A stretch of 64,000 bases of DNA from an uncultured Chitinophagaceae bacterium (GTDB lineage: Bacteria > Bacteroidota > Bacteroidia > Chitinophagales > Chitinophagaceae). This document shows, piece by piece, positions 45,337 through 54,370 of this stretch. The translations under genes and the position numbers were made by a program. Position 1 is the first letter of the stretch, and each line of letters starts with the position of its first letter. The notes beneath the pieces are model-generated. The model worked only from the letters and a program-made list of their open reading frames with translations. It was not told the origin of the DNA and searched no databases. The stretch lies in the NCBI GenBank assembly GCA_946885665.1, contig CAMPGT010000001.1, positions 1 through 64,000 of the forward strand, read 5' to 3'.

Positions 45337-47307
45337 ATCATCAGCGATATATCACGGTTACAAACACTTGAGGTGAAAGTGGGCGACCTGTTGCTGGGCA
45401 ACCTGCATCCGGTGCGCGTGCAAACAATGACCACCACCGACACGATGGACACACTCGCGACGATCGACCAGTCGATACGCTGCATCGAAGCCGGCGCAGA
45501 ACTGGTGCGCATCACCGCACCCAGCAAGAAAGAAGCCGAGAATCTGCTCAACATCAGGAACGGCTTGCACGAAAGAGGTTACCACACGCCGCTGGTTGCA
45601 GACATACACTTTACGCCCAATGCTGCAGAAATTGCTGCACGCATTGTCGAAAAAGTTCGTGTGAATCCCGGCAACTATGTGGACCGTAAAAAATTCGAGT
45701 TCATCGAATATACCGACAGGGCATACCACGAGGAAATTGAAAGGATCAGGGACAGATTTACGCCGTTGGTAAAAATCTGCAAAGAATACGGCACCGCCAT
45801 GCGCATAGGCACCAATCACGGTTCATTAAGCGACCGTATCATGAGCCGTTATGGCGACACCGCAATGGGCATGGTGGAAAGCGCGATGGAGTTTCTTCGC
45901 ATTTCACGAGACGAGAATTACCACAACATTGTACTGAGCATGAAATCGAGCAATCCGCTCGTAATGGTACAAGCCTACCGGCTCCTTGTTCAAACCATGC
46001 AAAACGAGTTCGGTGTTGTTTATCCGCTTCATCTCGGTGTAACAGAAGCCGGCGATGGTGAAGACGGCCGTATCAAATCTGCCATCGGCATCGGCACGCT
46101 GATGGAAGACGGTATCGGTGACACGATACGAGTATCGTTGACGGAAGATCCGGAATTCGAAATTCCGGTGTGCAAAGACCTGGTAAAAAGATATGCCAAC
46201 CGTTCGTTCGATCACGCGCAGCCGCAGAAAGATGTGCTGCTGCCACTGCCGTATTCTCCTTTCGAATACCAAAGAAGATCAACGCACAATGTGTCGAATA
46301 TCGGCGGCCGGCACGTGCCGGTTGTCGTTGCCGATTATTCGCAAACCGGACCGCTAAGTGTACACGATCTGAAATCGGCGGGCTATACCTACGATGAAGC
46401 CACGGATAAATGGACGATCCGCGACGCGGCGGCGGATTACATTTACACGGCCGATCAGTTGCCCGCCTTCGCTCTTCCCGGTTCCCTGCAGGTACTGTGC
46501 AATTATGATACATGGATCAAAGCCACTGATAAACAAAAATTCCATCCGTTGGTACCTGCAGCATCATATATTCAGATGCATTCTTCGGTGACTGATGTTT
46601 GCTTTGTACAGGTGGATGCTCATGAGAAGAAAATCGCATCTCCCTTGCGAAACATCATTCGCGACAAAAACAACGTTGTGCTGTGTTTACATTCTTCGGC
46701 CGCTGTTCCTATGCCTTCTGCAAGGGATTTCCTGGTTGAATTGATGAAGGAGAAAATAAAGACGCCCGTCATCCTGGTGGTGGAAAGCAGCGATGCGACG
46801 ATCGATGAACAGCTTATCCACTTTTCGGCTGAAGCGGGCGCGTTGCTCCTGGATGGGATGGGCGATGGTGTGTGGCTGAAGAATGATCCGTCACGACTGT
46901 CGAACCGGAAGATTAGCGGCCGCACCTATCTCGAAGCGAAGGATAACCGGCAGTTTATCAACAACACCTCTTTTTCGATATTGCAGGCAACGCGTACGCG
47001 CATCAGCAAAACCGAATATATCTCGTGCCCATCGTGTGGCCGAACGTTGTTCGACTTGCAGGAAACGACTGCAAAGATCCGCGCCGTTACGCATCATCTC
47101 AAAGGAGTGAAGATTGCGATCATGGGATGTATCGTAAATGGTCCGGGAGAAATGGCTGATGCAGATTTCGGCTATGTTGGCAGTGGGCCGGGCAAGATCA
47201 CCCTCTATAAAGGCAAGGAGGTGGTGAAACGGTCGGTCAACAGCGATATTGCCGTGGAAGAGCTGGTTACCCTGCTCAAGGAAAATGGCGCCTGGGTGGA
47301 ACCGTGA
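45331..47307 (+). CDS. ispG: 4-hydroxy-3-methylbut-2-enyl diphosphate synthase, three-domain form
   Basis: MEP isoprenoid pathway enzyme with a 4Fe-4S cluster. 658 residues, the large form found in Bacteroidota, Chlamydiae and plants: a TIM barrel (about 10-290; VRVQTMTTTDTMDT, VADIHFTPNAA, RIGTNHGSLSDRI), an inserted domain (about 300-545), and the C-terminal cluster domain. The cluster ligands are Cys566 and Cys569 (CPSCGRTLFDLQ) and Cys600 (MGCIVNGPGEMADADFGYVG). The start is GTG 45331, in the last unit of a heptamer array; no upstream in-frame start exists before a stop. It converges with the transketolase half, 1 bp apart. Confidence 0.95.
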   Translation: MEIISDISRLQTLEVKVGDLLLGNLHPVRVQTMTTTDTMDTLATIDQSIRCIEAGAELVRITAPSKKEAENLLNIRNGLHERGYHTPLVADIHFTPNAAEIAARIVEKVRVNPGNYVDRKKFEFIEYTDRAYHEEIERIRDRFTPLVKICKEYGTAMRIGTNHGSLSDRIMSRYGDTAMGMVESAMEFLRISRDENYHNIVLSMKSSNPLVMVQAYRLLVQTMQNEFGVVYPLHLGVTEAGDGEDGRIKSAIGIGTLMEDGIGDTIRVSLTEDPEFEIPVCKDLVKRYANRSFDHAQPQKDVLLPLPYSPFEYQRRSTHNVSNIGGRHVPVVVADYSQTGPLSVHDLKSAGYTYDEATDKWTIRDAAADYIYTADQLPAFALPGSLQVLCNYDTWIKATDKQKFHPLVPAASYIQMHSSVTDVCFVQVDAHEKKIASPLRNIIRDKNNVVLCLHSSAAVPMPSARDFLVELMKEKIKTPVILVVESSDATIDEQLIHFSAEAGALLLDGMGDGVWLKNDPSRLSNRKISGRTYLEAKDNRQFINNTSFSILQATRTRISKTEYISCPSCGRTLFDLQETTAKIRAVTHHLKGVKIAIMGCIVNGPGEMADADFGYVGSGPGKITLYKGKEVVKRSVNSDIAVEELVTLLKENGAWVEP

Positions 47308-47308
47308 T

Positions 47309-48139
47309 TTAATAGTCTGCCAACGCAGGAAGTTGTGCGAGGGCTTTGGCAAGCTGCTCATCATTGGGTGCGATACCGTGCCAGTTGTGATCGTTCTCCA
47401 TAAAATCCACTCCTTTGCCCATTACGGTATGCATCATGATGGCAACCGGCTTTCCCTTAAAGGCGAGTTCCTTCGCTTTATTCAATCCTGCAATCACTTC
47501 GTCCATGTCGTTGCCATTCATTTCAAGCGTTTGCCAGCCGAACGTCTCAAGCTTTTCACGGATGTTTCCGAGGTCGAGCACTTTGCTGGTTGGTCCGTCA
47601 ATTTGCTGGCCATTCACATCAACTGTCGAGATAAGGTTGTCCACTTTGTTGAACGACGCGTACATGATCGCTTCCCAATTTTGCCCTTCTTCAAGTTCGC
47701 CATCGCCATGAAGTGAATACACCAGGTTCTTTTCGCCGTTCAGTTTTTTCGCCAGTGCCGCGCCGATGGCAACACTTAATCCCTGGCCAAGAGAGCCCGA
47801 TGCCACGCGAACACCCGGCAGGTGTTCATGGGTGGCAGGGTGGCCCTGCAGCCGCGAATTTATTTTACGGAAGGTGGCGAGTTCTTTTATATCAAAATAA
47901 CCAGTTCGTGCAAGTGTTGCATAAAACACGGGAGAAATGTGGCCGTTAGACAGGAAAAATACGTCTTCGTTGGTGCCATCCATATTGAATTTCGGATCAT
48001 GCTTCATTATTTTGAAGTACAGCGCCGTAAAGAAATCGACGCATCCGAGTGAACCCCCGGGATGTCCGCTGGCCGCGCCGTGGACCATCCTTACGATATC
48101 TCTCCTGATCTGTGATGCCATGGCCTTTAAATCTTCCAT
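47309..48139 (-). CDS. Transketolase, N-terminal subunit
   Basis: ThDP-diphosphate-binding half of a split transketolase. 276 residues: MVHGAASGHPGGSLGCVDFFTALYF with the conserved His, HISPVFYATLARTGYF, RLQGHPATHEHLPGV, the ThDP motif GDGELEEGQNWEAIMYAS followed by LISTVDVNGQQIDG, and KGKPVAIMMHTVMGKGV. The partner with the pyrimidine domain is at 15837-16796 on the other strand. Split transketolases are usually adjacent genes; here they are separated. It has its own promoter and converges with ispG. Confidence 0.95.
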   Translation of the reverse strand: MEDLKAMASQIRRDIVRMVHGAASGHPGGSLGCVDFFTALYFKIMKHDPKFNMDGTNEDVFFLSNGHISPVFYATLARTGYFDIKELATFRKINSRLQGHPATHEHLPGVRVASGSLGQGLSVAIGAALAKKLNGEKNLVYSLHGDGELEEGQNWEAIMYASFNKVDNLISTVDVNGQQIDGPTSKVLDLGNIREKLETFGWQTLEMNGNDMDEVIAGLNKAKELAFKGKPVAIMMHTVMGKGVDFMENDHNWHGIAPNDEQLAKALAQLPALADY

Positions 48140-48159
48140 CTGGTGTGTTTTATTGGCCG

Positions 48160-48167
48160 CAAAACTA
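48160..48167 (-). promoter_or_regulatory. -7 promoter element of the transketolase N-terminal gene
   Basis: TAGTTTTG on the minus strand, exact TAnnTTTG match, 20 bp upstream of the ATG at 48139. Divergent from the WecA-like gene, for which TTG (48241-48243), a 19-bp spacer and TTAATTTG (48263-48270) is a candidate promoter. Confidence 0.55.
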
Positions 48168-48327
48168 CGGGAATGGACAATAATTTGTCATTATTGCGTT
48201 TTATTATTTGAGAGGAATTGTGAACACGACCGGAAAAAACTTGTTTATGCAAAACGGGCTGGTTAATTTGCAACGGATGATCGTGCGCTATGTGCTTTCC
48301 GTAATTCGATAAAAACAAAACTGGCTG

Positions 48328-49461
48328 ATGTTCGATGTTCTGCTTTCGCTGGCCATTTCCTTTTCCATCACCTTCCTTGCCATTCCCGTCATCATCAGGG
48401 TAGCGGAATCCAAAAAATTATTCGACGTTCCTAACGAACGCAAGATCCACACCCGCCTGATTCCCGCACTGGGGGGCCTCGGAATTTTCGCAGGGTTTTT
48501 ACTTGCCTGTCTGCTGAGCATCCGGTTATATACTGCACCCGAATTTCAATATTTCATTGCCGCGGCACTCGTAATGTTTTTCCTGGGGCTTAAAGACGAC
48601 ATCCTCGTCATTTCTCCTATAAAGAAGTTTTTGGGACAGGTGATTGCGGCTACGCTCATCATTTATATGGGCGGCGTACAGATCACCAGCATGCATGGGT
48701 TTCTCGGCATCCATGAACTGCCGGAAATGTTCAGCATACTGCTTACCTACTTCACGGTTATTGTCATCATCAATTCTTTCAACCTCATCGATGGCATCGA
48801 CGGATTGGCGGGCACGCTGGGCATCATTGCTTCTTCCATGTTCGGCTTCTATTTTTTGAAAGCGGGCATGACGCCGTACGCGGTGATGGGGTTCGCACTT
48901 TCCGGCAGCCTTGCCGCCTTTCTCATATTCAACTATAATCCTGCTAAAATATTTATGGGCGACACCGGTTCGATGCTTATCGGCCTCGTCAATGCCGTGC
49001 TCGTCGTCAAATTCATAGCCGTAGCCGAACAGCCGGGTATCAATATCCCGGTTGTGGCATCGCCGGCTATCGGGTTCACCATCCTCCTGATCCCGCTGCT
49101 CGACACGCTGCGCGTTTTCGGCATCAGGATCTTTCATCAGCGTTCTCCCTTCAGTCCGGACAGGAACCACATCCATCACCTGATGCTCGACAAGGGGTGG
49201 TCGCATACCACCATCACCTGTACTTTGGCGGCCTTCAGCGTACTGCTGGTGGGAGCAGCTTATTTTTTCCGTGAATTCGGATGTACCTGGGTGATACTGG
49301 CAGGCATAGTGATCTTCTTCGGTGGCATTGCGGCGCTGTACTACACCACCAGTCATTCGCGCATGTTCGTTACCCGCCAGGCCATCAAAACCAAAGAGGA
49401 AGAGATCACGAAGATCGTTCCCATCAACAAGGAGATACTTCTCGAAAAGCAAAATCTCTGA
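48328..49461 (+). CDS. Undecaprenyl-phosphate sugar-1-phosphate transferase, WecA/TagO type
   Basis: A 377-residue polytopic membrane enzyme (about 10-11 helices) that starts polysaccharide synthesis by placing a HexNAc-1-phosphate (probably GlcNAc) on undecaprenyl phosphate. Family motifs: RKIHTRLIPALGGLGIF, the Mg-binding Asp pair in FLGLKDD, NSFNLIDGIDGLAGTLG, FNYNPAKIFMGDTGSMLIG, and the sugar-binding His cluster in DRNHIHHLMLDKGW. It is distinguished from MraY by RKIHTRLIPALGG and the His cluster. A hydrophilic C-terminal tail of about 35 residues is cytoplasmic. No polysaccharide cluster lies next to it; galE and rmlA are 30 kb away. Confidence 0.92.
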   Translation: MFDVLLSLAISFSITFLAIPVIIRVAESKKLFDVPNERKIHTRLIPALGGLGIFAGFLLACLLSIRLYTAPEFQYFIAAALVMFFLGLKDDILVISPIKKFLGQVIAATLIIYMGGVQITSMHGFLGIHELPEMFSILLTYFTVIVIINSFNLIDGIDGLAGTLGIIASSMFGFYFLKAGMTPYAVMGFALSGSLAAFLIFNYNPAKIFMGDTGSMLIGLVNAVLVVKFIAVAEQPGINIPVVASPAIGFTILLIPLLDTLRVFGIRIFHQRSPFSPDRNHIHHLMLDKGWSHTTITCTLAAFSVLLVGAAYFFREFGCTWVILAGIVIFFGGIAALYYTTSHSRMFVTRQAIKTKEEEITKIVPINKEILLEKQNL

Positions 49462-49512
49462 CACCCGCGCTCGCTTTTTTCAGCCTCATTTTGTCTGCTA
49501 TTTGATTTAATG

Positions 49513-49520
49513 TACGTTTG
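49513..49520 (+). promoter_or_regulatory. -7 promoter element of frr
   Basis: TACGTTTG, exact TAnnTTTG match, 20 bp upstream of the frr ATG. Confidence 0.55.
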
Positions 49521-49540
49521 CACGGATTAATTCCACCAGT

Positions 49541-50104
49541 ATGTCAGATGAATTAACCCTTATTATTGAGGAGTCCACGGAATCGATGGACAAAGCGATC
49601 AATCACCTTCAGTCAGAGTTAATAAAGGTTCGTGCAGGTAAGGCCACTCCGAATATCGTAGATGGCATTGTTGTCGATTACTATGGCAACCCTACGCCTA
49701 TTCAGCAGGTCGGTAACATTTCCGTAGCCGATGCGCGCACACTCACTATTCAGCCATGGGAGAAGAATATGCTGCAGCCCATTGAGCGGGCCATCATTGC
49801 TGCCAACATCGGCATCAATCCGCAGAACGATGGCAACATGATCAGGCTGTTTCTGCCACCGTTAACCGAGGAGCGCAGGAAGGAGCTCGTGAAAAGGGCC
49901 CAAAATGAAGGAGAGCAATCCAAAGTGGCCATTCGGGCCATTCGGCGCGAGTCAATGGAACAGATCAAGAAGCTGCAAAAGAACGGCTTAAGTGAAGATG
50001 TGACCAAAGATGCCGAGAACTCCATCCAGGTACTTACGGATAAGTACATATCCCTCGTGGATAAATACTTAGGAACTAAGGAGAAAGAAATCATGACCGT
50101 TTAG
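49541..50104 (+). CDS. frr: Ribosome recycling factor
   Basis: Splits post-termination ribosomes together with EF-G. 187 residues, standard length. The tRNA-like shape is indicated by the helical ends and the beta region: LQSELIKVRAGKATPNIVDGI, then VDYYGNPTPIQQVGNISVADARTLTIQPWEK, INPQNDGNMIRLFLPPLTEERRKELVK and the C-terminal helix. pyrH, a common neighbour, is not present. The mscL gene follows by 48 bp. Confidence 0.98.
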   Translation: MSDELTLIIEESTESMDKAINHLQSELIKVRAGKATPNIVDGIVVDYYGNPTPIQQVGNISVADARTLTIQPWEKNMLQPIERAIIAANIGINPQNDGNMIRLFLPPLTEERRKELVKRAQNEGEQSKVAIRAIRRESMEQIKKLQKNGLSEDVTKDAENSIQVLTDKYISLVDKYLGTKEKEIMTV

Positions 50105-50152
50105 CCGGAAACTTTACCTTTAATTATTCTCTAACATCAAAAGCTAACGCAT

Positions 50153-50578
50153 ATGAGCTTCTTAAAAGAGTTCAAAGATTTTGCCGTCAGGGGAAATGTT
50201 ATAGATCTGGCCGTTGCGGTCATCATTGGTGCAGCATTCAATAAGATTGTTGACTCCCTTATCAAGGATCTGATCATGCCGCTCGTGGCGGTGATCATCG
50301 GTTCTCCCGATTTCAGCAATGCATACATCGCCTTCGGCGACGTTCCCGCGGGGACGCCGCTCGCCAAAGCGCAGGAAATGGGTCCCGTGTTTGCCTATGG
50401 CAATTTCATCACCGTATTAATCAACTTCCTGCTTCTTGCAGTCATCATCTTCATGCTTGTCAGGTTCATCAATAAACTGAAAAGAAAGGAACCCCCACCT
50501 CAATCTACGAAGGCAGAGCTTTCCAGTACTGACAAACTTTTAATTGAAATCCGCGACGAATTAAGGAAAAAAGAGTAA
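50153..50578 (+). CDS. mscL: Large-conductance mechanosensitive channel
   Basis: A 141-residue inner-membrane protein that opens under hypo-osmotic stress. The N-terminal FLKEFKDFAVRGNVIDLAVAVIIGAAFNKIVDSLIKDLIMPL is highly conserved (first helix with the Gly/Ala gate), followed by a periplasmic loop, second helix (about 80-105) and a charged cytoplasmic helix. Its periplasmic loop, with AYIAFGDVPAGTP and ALAKAQEMG-like residues, is normal in length. Confidence 0.97.
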   Translation: MSFLKEFKDFAVRGNVIDLAVAVIIGAAFNKIVDSLIKDLIMPLVAVIIGSPDFSNAYIAFGDVPAGTPLAKAQEMGPVFAYGNFITVLINFLLLAVIIFMLVRFINKLKRKEPPPQSTKAELSSTDKLLIEIRDELRKKE

Positions 50579-50586
50579 TAATAAAT

Positions 50587-51504
50587 ATGATCAGGAAATT
50601 ATTGGTTGGTGCCGTGCTGCATCTTTTCATCATGCATGCAGGGGCACAGGACAGTTCCATCAAAGGATTACGCGAAAACACCACCAGGAAAATTGCAGAA
50701 GACACCGCCCACAAAGATGGATGGAAAACAGGCGGCCTGTTTACCCTTAATCTGGCCCAGGGATCGTTATCGAACTGGCAGGGGGGAGGAGATAAATCAT
50801 CGTTTTCGGCGGTGGGCTTCGTCAACCTTTTTGCCGCCTGGCGGGAAGGAAAGCACGTGTGGAACAACACCCTTGACCTGGGATACGGCTACATCAATAC
50901 CACCAGCCTGGGAGCAAGAAAGAGCGACGACCGTATCGACCTTCTTTCCAAATACGGCTACGAGATATCCAAAAACCTCTATGCCAGCGCCCTGTTCAAC
51001 TTCCGGTCGCAGTTTGCCGCTGGTTATGCGTATGCATCCGACCCCAATGGTGTTGAAACGAAAAACCTCACCTCCGAATTCATGGCGCCGGGCTACATGC
51101 TGATATCTTTGGGGTTGGACTATAAACCACAGCCGTACCTGTCGGTGTTTGCTTCGCCTTTTACAGAAAGATGGGTGTTCGTGGCTAACGACCTGCTGTC
51201 ATCGCAGGGGGCATATGGTGTTGACACGGGAGCAACTTCCCGGAATGAATTCGGTGCCTTTTTGAGCACCGAATTCAACAAAGACATCATGACAAACGTA
51301 TCGTTAAAGTCCAGGCTGGACCTCTTTTCCAATTACAAGAACAGGCCGGGCAACATTGATATTTTTTGGACAAACGTGCTGGCAATGAAAATCAACAAGT
51401 ACCTTACAGCCAACGTTGCTCTCGATCTGCTGTATGATGACAATGCCATCGCGAGGATGCAGATAAGGCAGTTATTGGGAATAGGATTTTCCGCTAAATT
51501 TTAA
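50587..51504 (+). CDS. DUF3078 family outer-membrane protein
   Basis: A 305-residue protein with a signal peptide (about 1-20, ending AGAQ). The mature part matches the Bacteroidota DUF3078 family: DGWKTGGLFTLNLAQGSLSNW near the N-terminus, then alternating strands, GYMLISLGLDYKPQPYLSVFASPFTERW, and a C-terminal barrel-like strand (GIGFSAKF). Probably a small beta-barrel; function unknown. It lies 8 bp after mscL and 3 bp before scpA, so is in an operon-like run. Confidence 0.85.
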   Translation: MIRKLLVGAVLHLFIMHAGAQDSSIKGLRENTTRKIAEDTAHKDGWKTGGLFTLNLAQGSLSNWQGGGDKSSFSAVGFVNLFAAWREGKHVWNNTLDLGYGYINTTSLGARKSDDRIDLLSKYGYEISKNLYASALFNFRSQFAAGYAYASDPNGVETKNLTSEFMAPGYMLISLGLDYKPQPYLSVFASPFTERWVFVANDLLSSQGAYGVDTGATSRNEFGAFLSTEFNKDIMTNVSLKSRLDLFSNYKNRPGNIDIFWTNVLAMKINKYLTANVALDLLYDDNAIARMQIRQLLGIGFSAKF

Positions 51505-51507
51505 CAA

Positions 51508-52290
51508 GTGAGCCAACAGTCGTACCAGATAAAGTTACCGCAGTTTGAAGGACCGTTCGACCTGCTGCTGTTCTTCATAGAACGTGATGAGCTGGATATC
51601 TACAACATTCCGATCACGAGGATCATCACCGACTTTCTCGCTTATATCCATTCCCAGGACGACCCCAACATCGAACTGTCGAGTGAGTTTATCCTGTTCG
51701 TATCAACGCTTATGCGCATTAAAGCCAGGTTGCTGCTGCCACGCAAGGAAGTTGATGAGCAGGGTAACGAGATAGATCCGCGCCAGGAGCTGGTGGATAA
51801 GATACTCGAATACCGAAGGTTCAAGGAAGCGGCGGCCAGCCTTGCCAATATGGAAGCGACGAGGATGCTGATGGTGAGGCGTGGCAACCTGCAGAAGGAG
51901 ATTGCGGCCATCGGTGAAGAATCGGGCGAGGGTACCGAAATACAGGCCATCACGCTGTTTAAGCTGATGAAAGCCTTCGAGAAGGTGATGAAGAGGCTCG
52001 AGGAGCGCAACAAGAAGCCGGTTCATACCGTGGTGCGGTACAACTATACGATGGAGGAAAGCCGTGAACAGATGCTGGTGATGGCACAAAAAGAAAAAGT
52101 GTTGTCGTTCGATAAGATCTTTGAGGTGTGCGAGGAAAGGCTGCAGGCGATCTTCACTTTTTTATCGTTGCTGGAACTGGTGCAGCAGAATTACCTTTCA
52201 ATAATCATCGGCGAGGGAAAGAACAATTTTATTATTGAATATAATCAGGACAGGCAAGAGGATGTGACAGAGGAGACCGCGCAATCGTGA
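51508..52290 (+). CDS. scpA: Segregation and condensation protein A
   Basis: Kleisin of the SMC-ScpAB condensin complex. 260 residues. The N-terminal SMC-head-binding segment (LPQFEGPFDLLLFFIERDELDIYNIPI, IITDFLAYI) is very typical; the middle (LLLPRKEVDEQGNEIDPRQELVDKILEYRRFKEAA) and the C-terminal winged-helix (about 180-250, VLSFDKIFEVCEERLQAIFTFLSLLELVQQ) follow. Start is GTG 51508. scpB is not in the window. It converges with dxs with only 2 bp between the stop codons. Confidence 0.96.
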   Translation: MSQQSYQIKLPQFEGPFDLLLFFIERDELDIYNIPITRIITDFLAYIHSQDDPNIELSSEFILFVSTLMRIKARLLLPRKEVDEQGNEIDPRQELVDKILEYRRFKEAAASLANMEATRMLMVRRGNLQKEIAAIGEESGEGTEIQAITLFKLMKAFEKVMKRLEERNKKPVHTVVRYNYTMEESREQMLVMAQKEKVLSFDKIFEVCEERLQAIFTFLSLLELVQQNYLSIIIGEGKNNFIIEYNQDRQEDVTEETAQS

Positions 52291-52292
52291 TG

Positions 52293-54227
52293 TCATCCCA
52301 GCAAATTATTCACATAAATCACATCCTTCATCATTTCCCTGACGGTGGAGGCAATGCCTTCGGCATCAAAACCACATTCTTTCTGTAATTCTTTTACTGA
52401 GCCGTGTTCAACGATCCTGTCGGGAATTCCGAGCATCTTCACCTGGGCCGAATAGTTATGCGCCGCCATGAACTCAAGCACCGCGGATCCAAAGCCACCG
52501 AGAATGGTTCCGTCTTCAACGGTCAGTATTTTCGGATACTTGCTAAACACCTCGTGCAACAACGCTTCGTCGAGCGGTTTTGCAAAGCGCATGTCGTAAT
52601 GGCCCGGATCGATGCCTTCCGTTCTTAACTGCCGTATGGCCGTTGCCGCAAAATTTCCCGGGTGCCCAAAGCTGAGAATGGCGATATCCCTTCCATCTTT
52701 CAGCTTTCGTCCCTTGCCAACAGGTATCTCCTGCAAAGGCGTTCTCCATTCCGGCGTAACACCTTCTCCGCGAGGGTAGCGAATCACCATCGGATTTACC
52801 GTTGTATCGAGCTGCGCTGTATACATCAGGTTGCGCAACTCCGATTCGTTCATCGGTGCACTCACGATCATATTCGGAATGCAGCGCATGTACGCAATGT
52901 CATAGGCTCCATGATGCGTTGGTCCGTCTTCGCCCACCAATCCTGCCCTGTCGAGACAGAAAATGACTGGCAGGTTTTGTATGGCCACGTCATGCACCGC
53001 CTGGTCGTACGAGCGCTGCATGAACGACGAGTAAATATTACAAAACACTTTCATCCCCTGCGTGGCCATCCCTGCGCTCAGCGTTACCGCATGCTGCTCG
53101 CAGATCCCCACATCGAATGCCCTGTCCGGCATCTTTTCCATCATAAATTTAAGTGAGGATCCTGATGGCATCGCCGGTGTTATTCCGAAAATCCTGTCGT
53201 TTTTTTCGGCCAGTTCTATGATGGTTTGACCAAATACATCCTGGTATTTTGGCGGTTGCGGAAGCTCATACTTTTTCTTATAAATTTCACCGGTAATCTT
53301 ATCGAACAAACCCGGCGCGTGCCAAACGGTTTGATCTTTTTCGGCGAGTGCGTACCCCTTTCCCTTGACGGTAATGATATGCAGGAGCTTGGGACCGGGA
53401 ATGTCTCTAAGATCCTTCAGCGTGTCCACCAGCTTCGTGATATTATGGCCGTCTATCGGTCCAAAATACCTCAGTTTGAGCGATTCGAAAAGATTACTGC
53501 TTTTGTTGATGAATCCTTTGATGCTGTGTTCCACCTTCGATGCCATCTCGCGCGTAAAATTCGCTCCGAGGGGCAGCTTGCCCAGCGCCTTCCACACGTC
53601 GTCTTTCACCTTGTTGTAGGTGGGGGAGGTGGTAATGTCTGTAAGATATTCTTTTAGGGCACCTACGTTTGGATCGATGCTCATGCAGTTGTCGTTCAAA
53701 ATGATGAGCATGTCTGTGTCGGCCACCCCCGCGTGGTTCATTGCCTCGAAAGCCTGGCCGGCGGTGAGGGCGCCGTCGCCGATGATGGCCACCGATTTGC
53801 GGTTTTCCTTTTTATATTTTGCCGCCATCGCCATGCCCAGTGCCGCCGAAATGGAAGTGGAGGAATGGCCCACGCCGAACGTATCAAATTCGCTTTCGGT
53901 TCTCTTGGGAAAGCCGCTTAGTCCGCCGTATTTACGATTGGTGAGGAACGAGTCGCGCCTGCCGGTAAGTATTTTATGCCCGTAGGCCTGGTGGCCCACG
54001 TCCCAAACGAGCTGGTCGTAGGGAGTGTTGTAGATGTAATGCAGGGCAACGGTGAGTTCGATGACGCCGAGGGTGGCCGCAAAGTGGCCGCCATGCACGC
54101 TCACCACATCAATGATGTATTGCCGCAGTTCATCTGCCACCGATTGCAACCGGTCACGATCAAGGTTTCTGAGATCTTCGGGCGAATTGATCTGCTGGAG
54201 CAATGGACCGGACGTGATTTCCATCAT
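52293..54227 (-). CDS. dxs: 1-deoxy-D-xylulose-5-phosphate synthase
   Basis: First enzyme of the MEP isoprenoid pathway, from pyruvate and glyceraldehyde-3-phosphate. 644 residues, full length. N-terminal domain with HGGHFAATLGVIELTVALHYI, WDVGHQAYGHKILTGRRD, GVGHSSTSISAALGMA, and the ThDP motif GDGALTAGQAFEAMNHAG ending LNDN; middle domain with the catalytic Glu in FDVGICEQHAVTLSAGMA and GPTHHGAYDIAYMR; C-terminal GFGSAVLEF. Start is one of two adjacent ATGs (54227, 54224). Shares the pathway with ispG, 5 kb away, but is transcribed separately. Confidence 0.98.
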   Translation of the reverse strand: MMEITSGPLLQQINSPEDLRNLDRDRLQSVADELRQYIIDVVSVHGGHFAATLGVIELTVALHYIYNTPYDQLVWDVGHQAYGHKILTGRRDSFLTNRKYGGLSGFPKRTESEFDTFGVGHSSTSISAALGMAMAAKYKKENRKSVAIIGDGALTAGQAFEAMNHAGVADTDMLIILNDNCMSIDPNVGALKEYLTDITTSPTYNKVKDDVWKALGKLPLGANFTREMASKVEHSIKGFINKSSNLFESLKLRYFGPIDGHNITKLVDTLKDLRDIPGPKLLHIITVKGKGYALAEKDQTVWHAPGLFDKITGEIYKKKYELPQPPKYQDVFGQTIIELAEKNDRIFGITPAMPSGSSLKFMMEKMPDRAFDVGICEQHAVTLSAGMATQGMKVFCNIYSSFMQRSYDQAVHDVAIQNLPVIFCLDRAGLVGEDGPTHHGAYDIAYMRCIPNMIVSAPMNESELRNLMYTAQLDTTVNPMVIRYPRGEGVTPEWRTPLQEIPVGKGRKLKDGRDIAILSFGHPGNFAATAIRQLRTEGIDPGHYDMRFAKPLDEALLHEVFSKYPKILTVEDGTILGGFGSAVLEFMAAHNYSAQVKMLGIPDRIVEHGSVKELQKECGFDAEGIASTVREMMKDVIYVNNLLG

Positions 54228-54241
54228 GATGCTTTAAACGG

Positions 54242-54249
54242 CAAATTTA
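54242..54249 (-). promoter_or_regulatory. -7 promoter element of dxs
   Basis: TAAATTTG on the minus strand, exact TAnnTTTG match, 14 bp upstream of the dxs start. Confidence 0.6.
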
Positions 54250-54269
54250 CTTGAAAAGTGTGGGAAAAA

Positions 54270-54310
54270 GACGGGAGACGGGAGACGGAAGACGGAAGAC
54301 GGGGGTGGAC
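54270..54310. repeat. Heptamer tandem array with truncated core, site 8
   Basis: Units GACGGGA, GACGGGA, GACGGAA, GACGGAA, GACGGGG at 54270-54304. Its end runs into GGGGGTGGAC (54301-54310), identical to the last 10 bp of the 40-bp core, whose first 30 bp are missing. It lies between two divergent promoters (dxs and the histidine kinase), so not at a gene end. Confidence 0.82.
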
Positions 54311-54322
54311 TACCACTTATCC

Positions 54323-54330
54323 TATTTTTG
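54323..54330 (+). promoter_or_regulatory. -7 promoter element of the LytS-like kinase gene
   Basis: TATTTTTG, exact TAnnTTTG match, 40 bp upstream of the ATG at 54371. Confidence 0.5.
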
Positions 54331-54370
54331 CCCAAAAAGCAACGCAAAAAAGTACATTTGAAACAGGTTA

